From Eonycteris spelaea (lineage: Eukaryota > Chordata > Mammalia > Chiroptera > Pteropodidae): a DNA stretch of 64,000 nt. Below the pieces are notes generated by a model. It was given only the letters and a program-made list of their open reading frames with translations, ran no database searches and was not told the origin of the DNA. Below, in pieces: positions 1 to 32,400 of this stretch. The stretch lies in the NCBI GenBank assembly GCA_003508835.1, contig PUFA01000066.1, positions 248,001 through 312,000 of the forward strand. Direction: 5' to 3'. How positions within the stretch are numbered: position 1 is the first letter of the stretch; each line of letters starts with the position of its first letter. A program made the position numbers and the translations under genes.

Positions 1-39
1 TGTGTTCATACAGTCCCTTTTCCATCTCTATCACATAAC

Positions 40-205
40 TTACCACTCTGGGTTGGAAGTTCCTGGTTCACTTGCCTTGCCTTTGTGTTCCCTGAGGGCG
101 GGGATGGTATCTTATTTTGTGTTCTACTTCGCCTCCCTCCTGTGCCCATATTGGCGCATGGCAGACATCCAGCAAATATATGTTTACGGAAGATGAATAA
201 AGAGC
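40..205 (+). repeat. L2 LINE 3' end in SLC12A5 intron 1
   Basis: Matches the L2 3' end pattern: a stretch like ccctgagggcggggatggtatctt, then a cagca...tatttgt-like terminus and a tgaataaa tail. It lies in the intron 1 segment at the window start; the rest up to 582 shows only an 18-bp tandem duplication (458-492). Confidence 0.55.
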
Positions 206-383
206 ATAGGACGTGCCAAAGGGGGTCACTTTTCTAAAAAATGGAGTATCCTTGAAGCCTCAGGCTATAGTATTCTCTGCCTCCCCCAACCCTGGGAAAA
301 AAGCATGCTTCCACCATAAAATGACAGGATGGGCCCAGTTATGGTCAAAGAGGGGACCCTGGAGAGTCTAGGGCACCTGGTAA

Positions 384-21133
<20,750 letters not shown>

Positions 21134-21425
21134 GAGCCAGGACCTTGCCACCCGCGCCCCAGCGCGCCCGGCCCGCGGCCCCGGAGCCCTCGCCGCGCCC
21201 CCCGCCGCTGTCACCGTTTACATACAGACCCTGTGCCCGCACCCTGGCCCCTTTCCCCGTCGCCTGAAGCCCGGAGGCCACGTCCATCGGGGCTGACTCG
21301 GAGAGGACCGCGCCCCCACGCGGAGACGAGAGCCCCGGGTCCCCGGTTGGCGCGCGCCGTTCCGTCGCTCCGGCGGCGCTGCCCTTTTTCTAAGCCGGGC
21401 CTCGCCCCGCTGGAGGAGAAGCTGC

Positions 21426-21431
21426 AATAAA
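21426..21431 (+). terminator. SLC12A5: proximal poly(A) signal AATAAA of SLC12A5
   Basis: Canonical AATAAA about 290 nt after the stop, followed by a G-rich stretch that could act as a downstream element. Use would give a short 3' UTR lacking the distal miRNA sites. Confidence 0.55.
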
Positions 21432-21787
21432 GGGCGAGAGGAGGCGCGGAGGGGAGCTGGGGCTATGAGGACCCCTGGGTAGTCCGCGCGGCCCCTTCTC
21501 CTCTTCCCACGCCCCGCCCCGCCCCGCCCCGCCCGGGTCGGTCCTGCTGTGCGCTGCGCCCGCGCGGCTCACGGCTCCCGGGGCGGCCGGGCGGGAGCGG
21601 GGCGGGGCGGCCGCGCTCCGCCTTCTCCGCCGCCCCTTCTCACTTCTCACGGAGCCTCCGGGCGCGGGCCGGCCGAGCCTATACATAGTGTACAGGAAAC
21701 ATCGCGTGTATTTTTAACGTCCCCATCTTTCTGTGACTGGAAGCGCAACGACTTCTCTCGCTGCTGTGGAGCTCCCCCCGCTGGGGC

Positions 21788-21828
21788 GTCCGGGGGGCGG
21801 CGGGGGGGGGTGGGGGGGGGGGCTGGGA
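21788..21828 (+). other. G-quadruplex-prone run in SLC12A5 3' UTR
   Basis: A nearly pure G tract broken by single C or T bases (runs of 6, 2, 9-10 and 11-12 G, then GGG). In the mRNA strand this meets the pattern for a very stable RNA G-quadruplex. Exact G counts may be unreliable in such a homopolymer. Confidence 0.6.
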
Positions 21829-23259
21829 TTTCCTGGACGCCGAGAGTTTGAGAGCAAAAGTGCTTTAGGCCCAGGCGGGAGTCGTGGTCCTGGTCCCTCG
21901 ACACCCCCGCCCCGCTCTCGCCTCCTCGCTGTTTCCGCGCGCCCTCGGCTTCCCACCCTTCCCTCTAGTTCTTCTAGGAGATGAGGTGAGACGAGTGTCC
22001 AGCTTTTCCTGGATTCGCCTCCCAGCGGACGTGAGCTTCCACTGAGGCTGCAGAGGGGCGCACAGCCTCGTCTCCTCCGCTCTTGTGCAAGCTGGGGCCA
22101 GGATGGGGGGTGGGCGCTCCTCAGGGGAGAAGGGAGAGAGGCCTCGCCCCACCCGGGCAGCCCCGCCCCGGTGCCTTCGCTGGGGGAGCAGGCGTCTCTC
22201 CTCAGTAGGCTTGTCGCCTGCTCCCCCTATCCTGTGGCTCCTTGCCAAAGACTGAAATCAGGGAGCTGGAGGGCGCCCCCTCCCCGGAATTTCTTCCCTG
22301 GGACAGGTGAAGGAGGAGAGGGGAGATTTTGGTACGGGGCTTTGCCCATGGGTGAGGCCCCACGCGGCCCCTGATGCTCCCACCCCTGTCCCCATCTAGC
22401 AGCTGACAGCTCCAGCCTCGGGGACTCAGCCACCTTCTCCGCGTTCCGAGGCGGGCGTCGCTGCTTAGCAGCGGCCTCCAGCTGCATCTCCCAGGCACCT
22501 GGGCCTGGGGAGGGCTGGAATCGCCATGTGCTTTGTTCTTAGCGCCTCTCTGCCCTCCTCCAACTGGGACCCAAGGCCTTTGGCTTCTCCAACTCCAGTC
22601 CTTGGCGCTTCTGCTCCACCAGCCGGGTCAGAGGTGCCCTCTATTCTTAGAGAAGGCGCATTGGCCAGGTTCCCTTCCCCCAGGGCACATTACTAAGGGG
22701 GACAGGCACTGCATGCTCGTTCCAGCGCCCTCTGGGACTGGGTACAGTACCTCCAGCCCCAGGGCCCCGACTTTTACACCTAGTTAGACATCCTGCCCAT
22801 GTCCCTGAGCTGGGGCTATTGGGTACTTGTGACCTCACCATCTCTTTTCCTTTGAGCCCAAGCCAGAGAGTTGGAGCTGATGCCATCTAGACTGGGTCAG
22901 GTGTGGCTGGTAGGTCTTGATGTCTGCCAGTTAAGCCAAGGCCCCTCTGAGATTTGATCAGGGGCTGGATAGATTCTTCCAGGAAGTAATCAGGAAGTTG
23001 GAGATATTAGACACCAGCCCTCCCTGCTACCGCCTTCTTACAAAAGACCTCTGAGAATCATGGCTGGGTCTAGCCTTCCAGGGGGCCAAGCCTTTGGGCT
23101 CAAGTGGTGGGCTGGGCAGGAGAGGGAAGAGGCTGTATCAACACCAGTTAGGGAACCAAAGTTGCACTATCTGGGCCCAGACTGTCTGGTTGGCAAGAGC
23201 AGTTTCCGTTGATGAAAACAAACATCCCACAACAAACCCCCAAGTTTTCTGTGCTACAT

Positions 23260-23267
23260 GTGCAATA
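23260..23267 (+). promoter_or_regulatory. miR-25/32/92-type seed site GTGCAATA, first copy
   Basis: Full 8-mer match to the seed complement of the miR-25/32/92/363/367 family, within the AT-rich distal 3' UTR of SLC12A5. miR-92 has been reported as a KCC2 regulator in cerebellar granule neurons. Confidence 0.6.
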
Positions 23268-23360
23268 TTTGTTATGAATGTTATCACGTCATTCATCAAA
23301 TTATCTTTACAATCATTGTAGCTAGATGTTTCATGTCCATCCAAGTGACTTTTATTCCGA

Positions 23361-23368
23361 GTGCAATA
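23361..23368 (+). promoter_or_regulatory. miR-25/32/92-type seed site GTGCAATA, second copy
   Basis: Second identical 8-mer, 101 nt downstream of the first, with the shared extension GTGCAATATTT. Confidence 0.6.
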
Positions 23369-23682
23369 TTTCAATAGCCTTGTAGTGATAACTAGTGTTG
23401 CTTTTGTTTTAGACGATCTCCGTGCAGGGCAATGCAATTAAGTTGAAAACCCTTGTAAATAGGAGAGGTTGCAAACCAAATCAAGAGTATTTATTACTAT
23501 TATTAGGCCTGCCTTTAATTTTCAGTGTTTCAGTATTCCGCATTCTGCCTCAGTATTGATCTTGTGTTTTTTGTGCCAATATGAAAAGGAGAGGGTTGGT
23601 TCTTTCCTTTATTGTTGAATGCTCCCATTTAATGCTTTACAGCTTTTACTGTATTTTTTAGATTCCCGTCTGCACAAAATGC

Positions 23683-23688
23683 AATAAA
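23683..23688 (+). terminator. SLC12A5: distal poly(A) signal AATAAA of SLC12A5
   Basis: Canonical AATAAA in gcaataaaaataatttt at the end of an AT-rich tract. The resulting 3' UTR length (about 2.57 kb) and the gap to the opposing NCOA5 end fit the known mammalian arrangement. Confidence 0.75.
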
Positions 23689-23705
23689 AATAATTTTATT
23701 ATACC

Positions 23706-24535
23706 CTTCACAGCCTGAGATGTACTTTTGGGACACACGACAGGGTAAGAATTAGTAGTGGGAAGAGGGATACGCAAGGTTGCTCTCCAGGACCCTGGGA
23801 ACACTTTCACTGACAGAAGAGGGATGGGCTGGTCACCCAGGTCTAGTTGCCTCGTTTCTGACAGTGCTGGGGCCCTGTCCTAGAGGGACAAAGGAACTGC
23901 TAGCAGGGGCTAGTAGAGGGAGCACTGCACTAACATCTCCTCTGAGGTAGTGAGCACTGACTAGTCAGGTTCAGTGCTGTCTGCATTTTGGTCCCTACCC
24001 TACTTGGAGGCCTTGTGCCAGTCACTTCACCACACCCATCCAAGTTTCTTGATGAGGCCATGAAATGCTTTTCAAGGTTCTTACGGCTTCTGTAACTATG
24101 GTTGTGCCAACTTCCTGCATAACAGGCAGAACAGACGGTGGCAACTGAGATGAAATCAAAACAGGAGTGCCCTACTCCACTGGCCATCGGCCAGAAATGG
24201 CCTCCTCATGGTCCTGTTTCCCTTTCCTAGAATAAGAGGACAAGCCTGCTGACACACTGAAAGTCTACCACAAACAAGGATGCTTAACACAGCATTACAA
24301 TTAGCCAGCAGGCTTTTGCTCTGAACTGTTATTAAAGCTTCCAACTAGGTGAGCTGTGAAAGAAGAGAAGTTAGGCTTTAAGAGAGGTTTTGAGGCCTGA
24401 ACACAGGCTGAGGACAGGAGGGGGCAGGCCTCATGCAGACTGAAACCAGTTGGTGCTCCGTCAGGAACCCTTCCTTTCCGACCGTGGGCAGGAAGGCTGC
24501 GTCAGGTCCTGCAGAGAGTCACACCCAAAAAAGAT
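23706..24535. other. convergent intergenic gap between SLC12A5 and NCOA5
   Basis: About 0.83 kb between the two poly(A) ends. No coding exon, recognisable repeat or structured RNA was seen here. Confidence 0.6.
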
Positions 24536-24539
24536 GACA

Positions 24540-25896
24540 CCGCTTTTACTTTTTCATTTTAATTAAAAAGTAATCATCTCATCTCATTAATAACACAAGA
24601 GTTCCAAAGAGAAAAAAAAAAAACACTATATAACACAAACAGGTCAGAACATAAAACGCTGCCATCTGGGGACCTTGAGGTTTTGAAACCATTGTTTGCT
24701 CAGCCATTGGCAGGGACCCAGCTGAAGTTACTGCTCTCCCTTGTCCCTGCCAGGGGTCCCTTGAGACTGTGATCCACAGGGCTCTAAAGAGCACCATCCC
24801 TAGGGAGAGGGCAGTTTCCTTGGGCTCTTCGAGCAGCAGCCATTAGTCCTCCCTCTAATAATCTCTCTCTGGCTCAAAAGTTATAAACAGTCGCCTATAT
24901 CAAGAACATGTCCAGCTACCAAGAGTCTGACATCAAAATGGTCCCTACCTCCTGCTTCTCAGAAAATAGAACAAGAGTCCAGATGAAAACAAGAGCCTGA
25001 TTTTTGAGCCAAAGCTCAAAATAATTGCTGAAAAAATGGGTGTTCACTCACGAGTCAGAGTTGCCTTCTCAATCCCAACTCCACGCAACTGCTGCTGGAG
25101 AAGGAGAGGCTGACAAATGTTAAGGGGGTTGGAGTGGCTGGGGCCCAGAGTCACAGTTTGTGTTAAACTGCTGGTGACTAGAGCTGTTCAGTCCATTGGA
25201 GATCCTCCAATGAAATGAAAGCAAAAAAAGAGAAAATCCAAAACAAACAACCCTGGGTCATGCAGAAAAGTACCTGTTTCGTGGCCGCGGACACTCAACA
25301 ACTCCAGAGAAACCGATTTATGAATCCTCAAGCAGATCCCCCAACATGGGGGTGGGGCATGATGCCGCTCTGCCTGCCAAGCCCAATCTGCTATGCAACC
25401 CTAGGCAGGAGCTGTAGGCAGGAGCTCGAGCTCTGGTTGGCCTGTGCGAGGCTGGAAAACCTTGGTAGGCTCGAAATGAACAAAGGCAGTGGCTACTGAC
25501 ATGAAAATGCCATTCTGAACTCAGCCAATTGGGGCACTCCCCTCTATCCAGCTGTCTGACAGAGACCAGAGAAACCCATTTAATATAAACTGAGCCCAGA
25601 CACCTATACTGCCACCCAAGTGATCCCAGAGATATTTATTTTCTACAAACAAAACAAAAACAGAAACAACAACAACAAGAACAACAAAAATACAGCCCCA
25701 AATGCAGTATAAACTTTCGACTCTGGAAGGAATAAGTAACATAGCCTTGGGCAGAAGAAAGCAGGTGGTAGAAACTTATGACATTCGATGTGGACCTGGA
25801 TAGGCGCAGAGAACATCCTCCAATAACTCTATTTAAACGCAATAGGTAGGAGGCGGCCAGGGATGAGGGGGCTGGGGGTAGTTGAGAGACTGAGCC
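24540..25896 (-). other. NCOA5: NCOA5 3' UTR
   Basis: About 1.36 kb between the stop and the probable cleavage zone. It includes an A/C-rich plus-strand tract at 25645-25692, so the mRNA there is GU/U-rich (UGUU repeats). No recent repeat was seen. Confidence 0.65.
24558..24563 (-). terminator. NCOA5: probable poly(A) signal ATTAAA of NCOA5
   Basis: ATTAAA on the minus strand in an AT-rich stretch. No canonical AATAAA was found nearby on this strand, so this is the best candidate for the 3' end. Confidence 0.5.
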
Positions 25897-26486
25897 TCAG
25901 TAATGCCTCTGGTAAGATCCCATGGGCGCCTGGGGCCGCCCCACCTGTGCTGTGGTTTGGCTAACCAGGTGGGAGAGAGCAGGGCCACTCTGGATCAGGG
26001 TATCCAGAGCCTTCTGTACACTTGGATTGTCAAAGTTGATACCCGTGGAAGACATGGGCCTCTGGCTGGCTATGTTGCTGGCTGGTGCCAGGCGACTGGA
26101 AGGCTGGCCAAAGAGCCCTTGGGAAGGAGCCCCAGGCCTGGGGCCCATGTTCCGAGCAGATCCTGCCTGTCCCAAAATGTTTGGAGGCTGATTGCCAGAG
26201 GCCTGTGATCTTTGCTGAGGCTGGCTGTTTGCTGCTGTGGAAAAATTCTGGTTCTGGGTGTTTCCGGCAGCGACTGAGGGGGATGCAGAGCTGCTATTGG
26301 CCGCAACCGTGCCGCTATTGAAGAGGCTGAGGATTTTGGCCTGAAGCTCTTGCTGGGAGGTGGGGGGTGCAGCTGGAGTGGGTGTAGCAGAGGGGAGCAC
26401 TTGGCCGCTCTGGAGCGGTTGGGAGCTTGGCTGTGTCTTCAGCGAGGCACCCGAGGTCGCCCCGAGTGGTTGGCGGGAAATCGGGC
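25897..26486 (-). CDS. NCOA5: NCOA5 exon 8, last coding exon (residues 377-572)
   Basis: 590 coding nt from GPISRQPLGATSGASLKTQP to MGSYQRHY and TGA. The tail is rich in Gln, Ser, Pro and Asn with low-complexity character. Acceptor cttccag. The 3' UTR continues from 25896 down. Confidence 0.96.
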
Positions 26487-29400
26487 CTGGAAGACAGAAG
26501 GAGGAGGTATCTGGTTGAAAGTACTTACCATGGGCAGGAGGCTTAGCAGCCCAGGGAAGAACAATAATCACTGATCACATCAATCACACAGTACAAAGAC
26601 TATAACATCGATTTTCCAAAGGGGCCACTTCATGGTCTGGCTATCTCCAGAAGACAGCCTAGTTCCCCAGAGAACTACTTAAAGAAAAAAGGGCATCCAC
26701 CATGGTTACCAGGGAGCCAGCATTACTAGTCTGTTAACTTCAGGGATGAGAATTAACTTCAGATATCAGAATTCCATGCCCAAATCTTAATTATCCTTAT
26801 ATCGGCACAAAGGCCCATGGGCAAACCCAAGGGATGGGCTCATTTCCATTACCCGCCCCAAAGAGCCCTGGGCTTGACACCCTCCCAACAGAGCCTGGGG
26901 ATTAGAGAAATGCAGAGTCAGAACTTCACCTCGGCCCTGCCACGTAGCTCACCAGGCAGAGAGTCGGTGCTGCTCCTCATAAGCCGCTCCTTCCTCTCTC
27001 GCAGGTAGTTGATGATCTTGTCAGTCTCTTCGGCAGTTAGGTACCTGTTGTCTGCCAGCAGGTTAATGAGGCTTTGGATGGCTGGAGGGTGGCCCCCACG
27101 CACTCCTTCTTCAGGGCCTCCTCGCTCTCTTTCCTGTAGAATGGCTTCATTGGCCATCTTGGCTGCCTGTCTGGCAATCTCCTCACGTTCCTTCTCCCGG
27201 CACTCATTCTTGTAGCGCTCATAATTCCTGGCCACCAGCACCATGGCGTCTGCCTGGGGCATGTTGCGGTGTTCTGTAGGAGGAGATGACACGAGTTATT
27301 TTCTCCCATGACGGATTTCAGTACCCACCTGTTAGACTGCCAAGCTTTCCCTAACCTTGAACCAGAAAGAAAACTAAGTGACAAAAAGCCTTGGGGTGGG
27401 GATGGGGAAGGGTAGGAGATGAAGTTGGGAAGACAGGAGAATGGATTTCTGTGGTAGGGAGCACACACCTTTGTAAAGAGCTGGTTCTTTGAGGAATTCC
27501 TAGATCACAGACTTGTAGTAAAAACCAAAGAAACATGACAGTCTCCCACGGAGTCAGAAGGACCACGTGGGGAATAACCACAGGAGGCAGGCTGCAGGGG
27601 ATCAAAAAGGCCTTCTGTAAAGCCTGGCTCTCCACTGTGCTTCTCAGGATAGATCTACTGTTTTTGAATTCATCAGTTCAAAGGTCGTGGATTAAGACCA
27701 AACTTGACCCTAAATAACCTCCTTTCCTCACCTCGGGCAACACGGCTTACAGAGTGGCGAGAAGACTCCTTGGAACTTTACATAAATGTCCATACATCTC
27801 GTGACGCTTATTCCTCGGAGAGACAAATGACCCACTGGAGAGCCTTATTCATTTTATGGTTATGGGTGTAATGGTCAGGCAAATAGAGATCCTGAATGTG
27901 GTGACTAAAGGGAAAACTCTGTGCAGTGAGCAGGACATCGGCTTGCTGAGTCTCAACAGTCTGGGTGCAAAGTACTAAAAAGGCCACTTTAGGGAAAGAC
28001 TTCGAGGAACTTACCCTGGGCCTCTAAGAGGTCAGAGACTCTTCTCTATCCTCACGGTCCCTCTGCCCACTTCTCTAGCACATTTACAAACAGTATCCGA
28101 ACTGTCTGTTGTATTCTCTGTCCCTCATTAGAAAGTTTGGTGAAAGCTAAGATTCTGTAGCACTCAGTGTGGTATGCACAAGAGGTGTGCTGGAACCTTT
28201 CACTGGCGAGAGCCGACTGTATGCATCTCCTTCCAACTCTCCCTTAAGTAACTTCATGTTGGTGGCTTGAAACAGGACACAGTGAGGGTATTTACGCCAC
28301 GCAAATCAGCAAATGCTATATAAACTACATTGCTCCCATCTCCCCATCAAGAACTGATTGTTAACATTTGCCAGCATACCACTATATATACCTAAGGGTT
28401 AAATATAATATCTTACAACAGGCCCAATAACTGTAACCATTAAAAGAAAATCGGATGAGTAAATGATTGTTAGTCTCCTCCAGTGCATTTATCAAAGGGC
28501 CCTACCATATGTGAGCTGAAATACAAGTCATTTGACCAAAACCTGCTTCTTCTGAGTAAGGCTTAAATTAATGGACTAGTGACCACTTCTGGAATTCTGA
28601 CCCACTTGGGCCTCCATACCTTGTGGGGTCCCAAACATGATGTTGACCGTACAGGAGCGGTGAATCTGGTGTTGCTGGGTGATGACAATAGCAAAAGGAG
28701 ACCCTCCCCTGCTAACATCCTCCAAGGCTTGTGAGAGTGAAACCTCTGTGTTGAGGAAGATCAAGTCCACTACCATGCCTAGGTCTCGCACCTTCCGCCC
28801 CACAGATTCAGCATAATCTCTGCAGAAACAAACAGGATCCAGGTGAGCACTCCCTGACCAGCTCCTCATCTGCACACTACTGTACCTCAGCCAGCAGTAT
28901 GTGCTCCTATGGAGAATTCAAATCCTACCCCCAGTACCTCAGGCTTCAAGGATCTTAATCACTTCCTTCTCTTTATACTGGCTCAGAATGGTCACATATT
29001 AAGTTGCTAGTAGCACAGTATTTAGTAGCTGGGTCCTTCTCTTGATTCTCTAGTCCAGTGGTCCTTCCTTAACACCATCCTACTGCTTAAGATTTGTGGC
29101 ACGTTATCTGTCTTTGGGGAGGCTGTACAACATAGTGGGAAAAGCATGCGCTTTAATACTAGTAAGATGGGTTGGGATTCCAGCCTTAACATTTACTTGC
29201 AAAGCTGTAAAGCTTTAAGCAGATCCTTTTCCCTCTTGTAAACCTCAGTTTCTTTGCCAATAAAGCAGGAAAAAATGGCTCAACTTCTATGTCATTTCCT
29301 TGACCTTCTCTCCAATCTAAATTAGATCCTTAATATATTTCTTCTCAAAGGACTCATTACCAATAATTTATTTTGGTCATCTGCCCAACTCGGGTATAAT

Positions 29401-32400
29401 TTCCATAAGAGGAAGGGCTGTGTGTTTGCTTACCTTTATAGCCCCAGTACCTAGCACCTGCCACATATACAAAATTTGCTGAATGAAACATATGTAACAT
29501 GATTGTGAAGATTAAAAATAATTTATATACAGTGCCTAGCATGGGGTGGTACAGAGTAGGTGCTCAGAAAATAATAGCTGTTAACGTGCCAAAAAACAAC
29601 AAAAAAAGTTCTACAGTTAAGGCAGCATTTACCTCTAAACAAGGCAGCCTAGAGCCCATGAACTCTGCCTGCTGTTTGGTGTCTCAACACCTATTTCCCT
29701 AGCTTCTGCCTTGGAATTAGCTCTTTAACCCCATACTGCTAGAAATACTAATCACCTGGGGAAACGGAACATCGCTACTGCCAAGCCTGCAAGCTGCTAT
29801 ACACCCTCTGCTTCTCTGCTGTTTCTTAAAGGAAAGAATGTAAAACAGAGGTGGAATAAACGGTGCTGTGAACTCTGGATTGACTAGCATGGTCACTTAA
29901 CAGTTCTGCAAGGCCACGACACTTCACAAAGAAGGTTTGGTACTTGGCTGACAAATCTCCAAAGTATTGAGGATTCGGAGCTGTTATATAGAGGGAGGCA
30001 TCTATTGCTTTGCCTAGCCAGCATATATTCCTGCTTCAATTTCCTTTGGGAAGGCAGTCCTCTCACTCAGTCTTCATGGTTCCACAGGGCTCATCTACCT
30101 TTAGTTCTAGGGATGGGCACATGACCTGGCCCTGGCCAATTAGAGCATCTCAGCACCACTGGCCAAAATGAATGGTCCAGGGATGGGAAATTGAGCCAGA
30201 TCAGCTCTATGACAAACAATTCCAGGACTTTAGGTGGAAGCACTAGGAAGGAAAAGCTCTCCACTGGGTTTGCTAAGCAAAAAGATACATGTCTAGGGCC
30301 AGCGCCATTCTGCCTTTTCGAGTAGAAAGCCTGTCAGAAACCAAGTCTTGACGATATGGTTTGAACTTGGATATAGCTATGCGTGAACTTTCCAGCCAAG
30401 CAAACTAAAAATTTCCCTTTGAGGCCTAAGCCAGTATGCAATGGGTTTTCTGTCACCTACAACCAAAAGAACTCTGGCTAAGTTAGCACAGTGGTGCCAG
30501 AATGCACAGACCCAGTGCAGTGGGCACAGTTGCCAAGAGGAAGCCTGAATTTCTCCTCTGACCCTTCTCCTTACTCAGGAGAAATATCCAAAGGGTTCTT
30601 ACTTAGTCTGCTTGTTGACTACAATCACAGAACAATCAACGGGTCTCTCAGCATCAAAGCGTCTCTGGATTTCTTCAAAATATTGACGATAAAGCTCTTC
30701 TCTACGTCGTTCTTCACGTTTCAAACGCTCTGCAAGATACCACCAAGGAAAACTGAAATATGGACCGTTCTTTCTATAAAAATAAGTCAGAGGCCTTACT
30801 TTGAACCCTGAACTATTTGTAGGCAAAGTCGTCATTACATACACACTCTGAGTTAATTCTCTAGACTGTGGTCCCCATACCCAGCACTGTAGACCGGTAC
30901 CAGTCTGCGGCCTGTTAGGAATCAGGCTGCAGAGCAGGAGCTGGGTGGCCGGCAAGCAAGCGAGGCTTCATCTGTATTTGCAGCGGCTCCCCAGTGCTAG
31001 TAACACCGCCTCAGCTCCACCTCAGATCATCGGGCATTAGATTCTCATAAGAGCACCGGTCCCTGGTGCGAAAAGGGGACCGCTGCTCTAGACTGCCTCC
31101 TAAAAATAACATTATTATTTTTCACTATTGTAAATTCACTGAAACGGAACAGTTGGATTAAAGGATGTGGTCGTTCGAATGTTTCATCTGATACATATTG
31201 CCACACTGCCCTCTAGAAGGCTCTTAATGATATATTCCTCCACGAGGATGGATCACCTAGTGCTATTTTTCCACATCTTAGTCAGCATTGGATATTGCTT
31301 AAAAATTCCCACCACTTGACAGGTAAAAGATGGCATTTCATCATTATTCTAATATGCATTTTTGGGACAACTATTTAAGACTCTTTATTGACAGGCACTT
31401 ACAATTTGTTTTTGAAAAAAATCAGGTAGTTAAGCTTTGTTACAAATTAAAAATAATGTTCTTAACTTGATTAGGTATGAAATTATGAAAACATCTTTAG
31501 AGATGTATTGAGAAAACCAGGCTTTTAAAAAATGTTTGTTTTTACCTAAAAAAGAGATGCTGTTAGGTAAAAATTATAAATAAAAAGTCCACGTGCTACA
31601 CAGGTAATGCAGATAGTTGTAGTTATTTGGTCAATGAGCAAAAAAGCAAGCACTTTGGCTCCAATCTTTGTTTATTTTATTGTTGGAATTTCATATATTT
31701 TTTTCTTACTGAATGACTAAACCATATGATGATACTACTTTGCATTTAAAAATTATTTTGAGCTGAATGCTCTCTATCTAGTAATAGGTTATTTGTATTT
31801 CTTCCTTCTGTGAACTGCTTAGCCAAGTCATCAGACGCTTTTCCATTGGTCATTTGTTTATTTTTTCTTTTGTAAAGTGTTCTACCAGTAACAGGAATCA
31901 ACGGTTTCTGTTGCCTTACCTTTTGCTCGAGACTGACTCTCTGGGCCTGGAGGGCCTCGTCCGTCAAAGTTGTCTCTGTAACGGTCAAAGTAAGAGTCAT
32001 CCTTTCTCCTGCAATAGTCATCCATTCGCAGGTATCGGTCATAAGAGCTTTCTCTCCTATAAAATTAGAGAAATGTGCACAAAATTAAGACTGTCCTATC
32101 CTGCAAAAATCTGATATAGAGAATTCTTCCAGACCCAGCCCCCCGGGAGTAGGTATGCATAGTATGACACAGGACTTTGGGATCAGACAAACAAGGTTTG
32201 TACAGGCACACCTGGAAAATATCGCAGGTCTGGTTCCAGACCACCGCAATAAAGCAAGTATTACAATAAAGGAAGTCATAATCTTTTTGCTGGTGAAGGG
32301 ACTTGCCTCAATTGGTAAAAACCACAACATCTGTGAAGTACAATAAAACGAGGTATGCCCCTATCTGGGACTCACTGCTTATCAACTCTGTGGCTGCGAC

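Larger units (their letters stand above)
21134..23705 (+). other. SLC12A5: SLC12A5 3' UTR
   Basis: About 2.6 kb from the stop to the distal poly(A) signal, in two parts. The first 1.2 kb is very GC- and CpG-rich. The last 0.5 kb is AT-rich and repeat-free, with two GTGCAATA miRNA-seed sites, an AU-rich tatttatta and U-rich stretches. This resembles a conserved neuronal 3' UTR. Confidence 0.75.
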
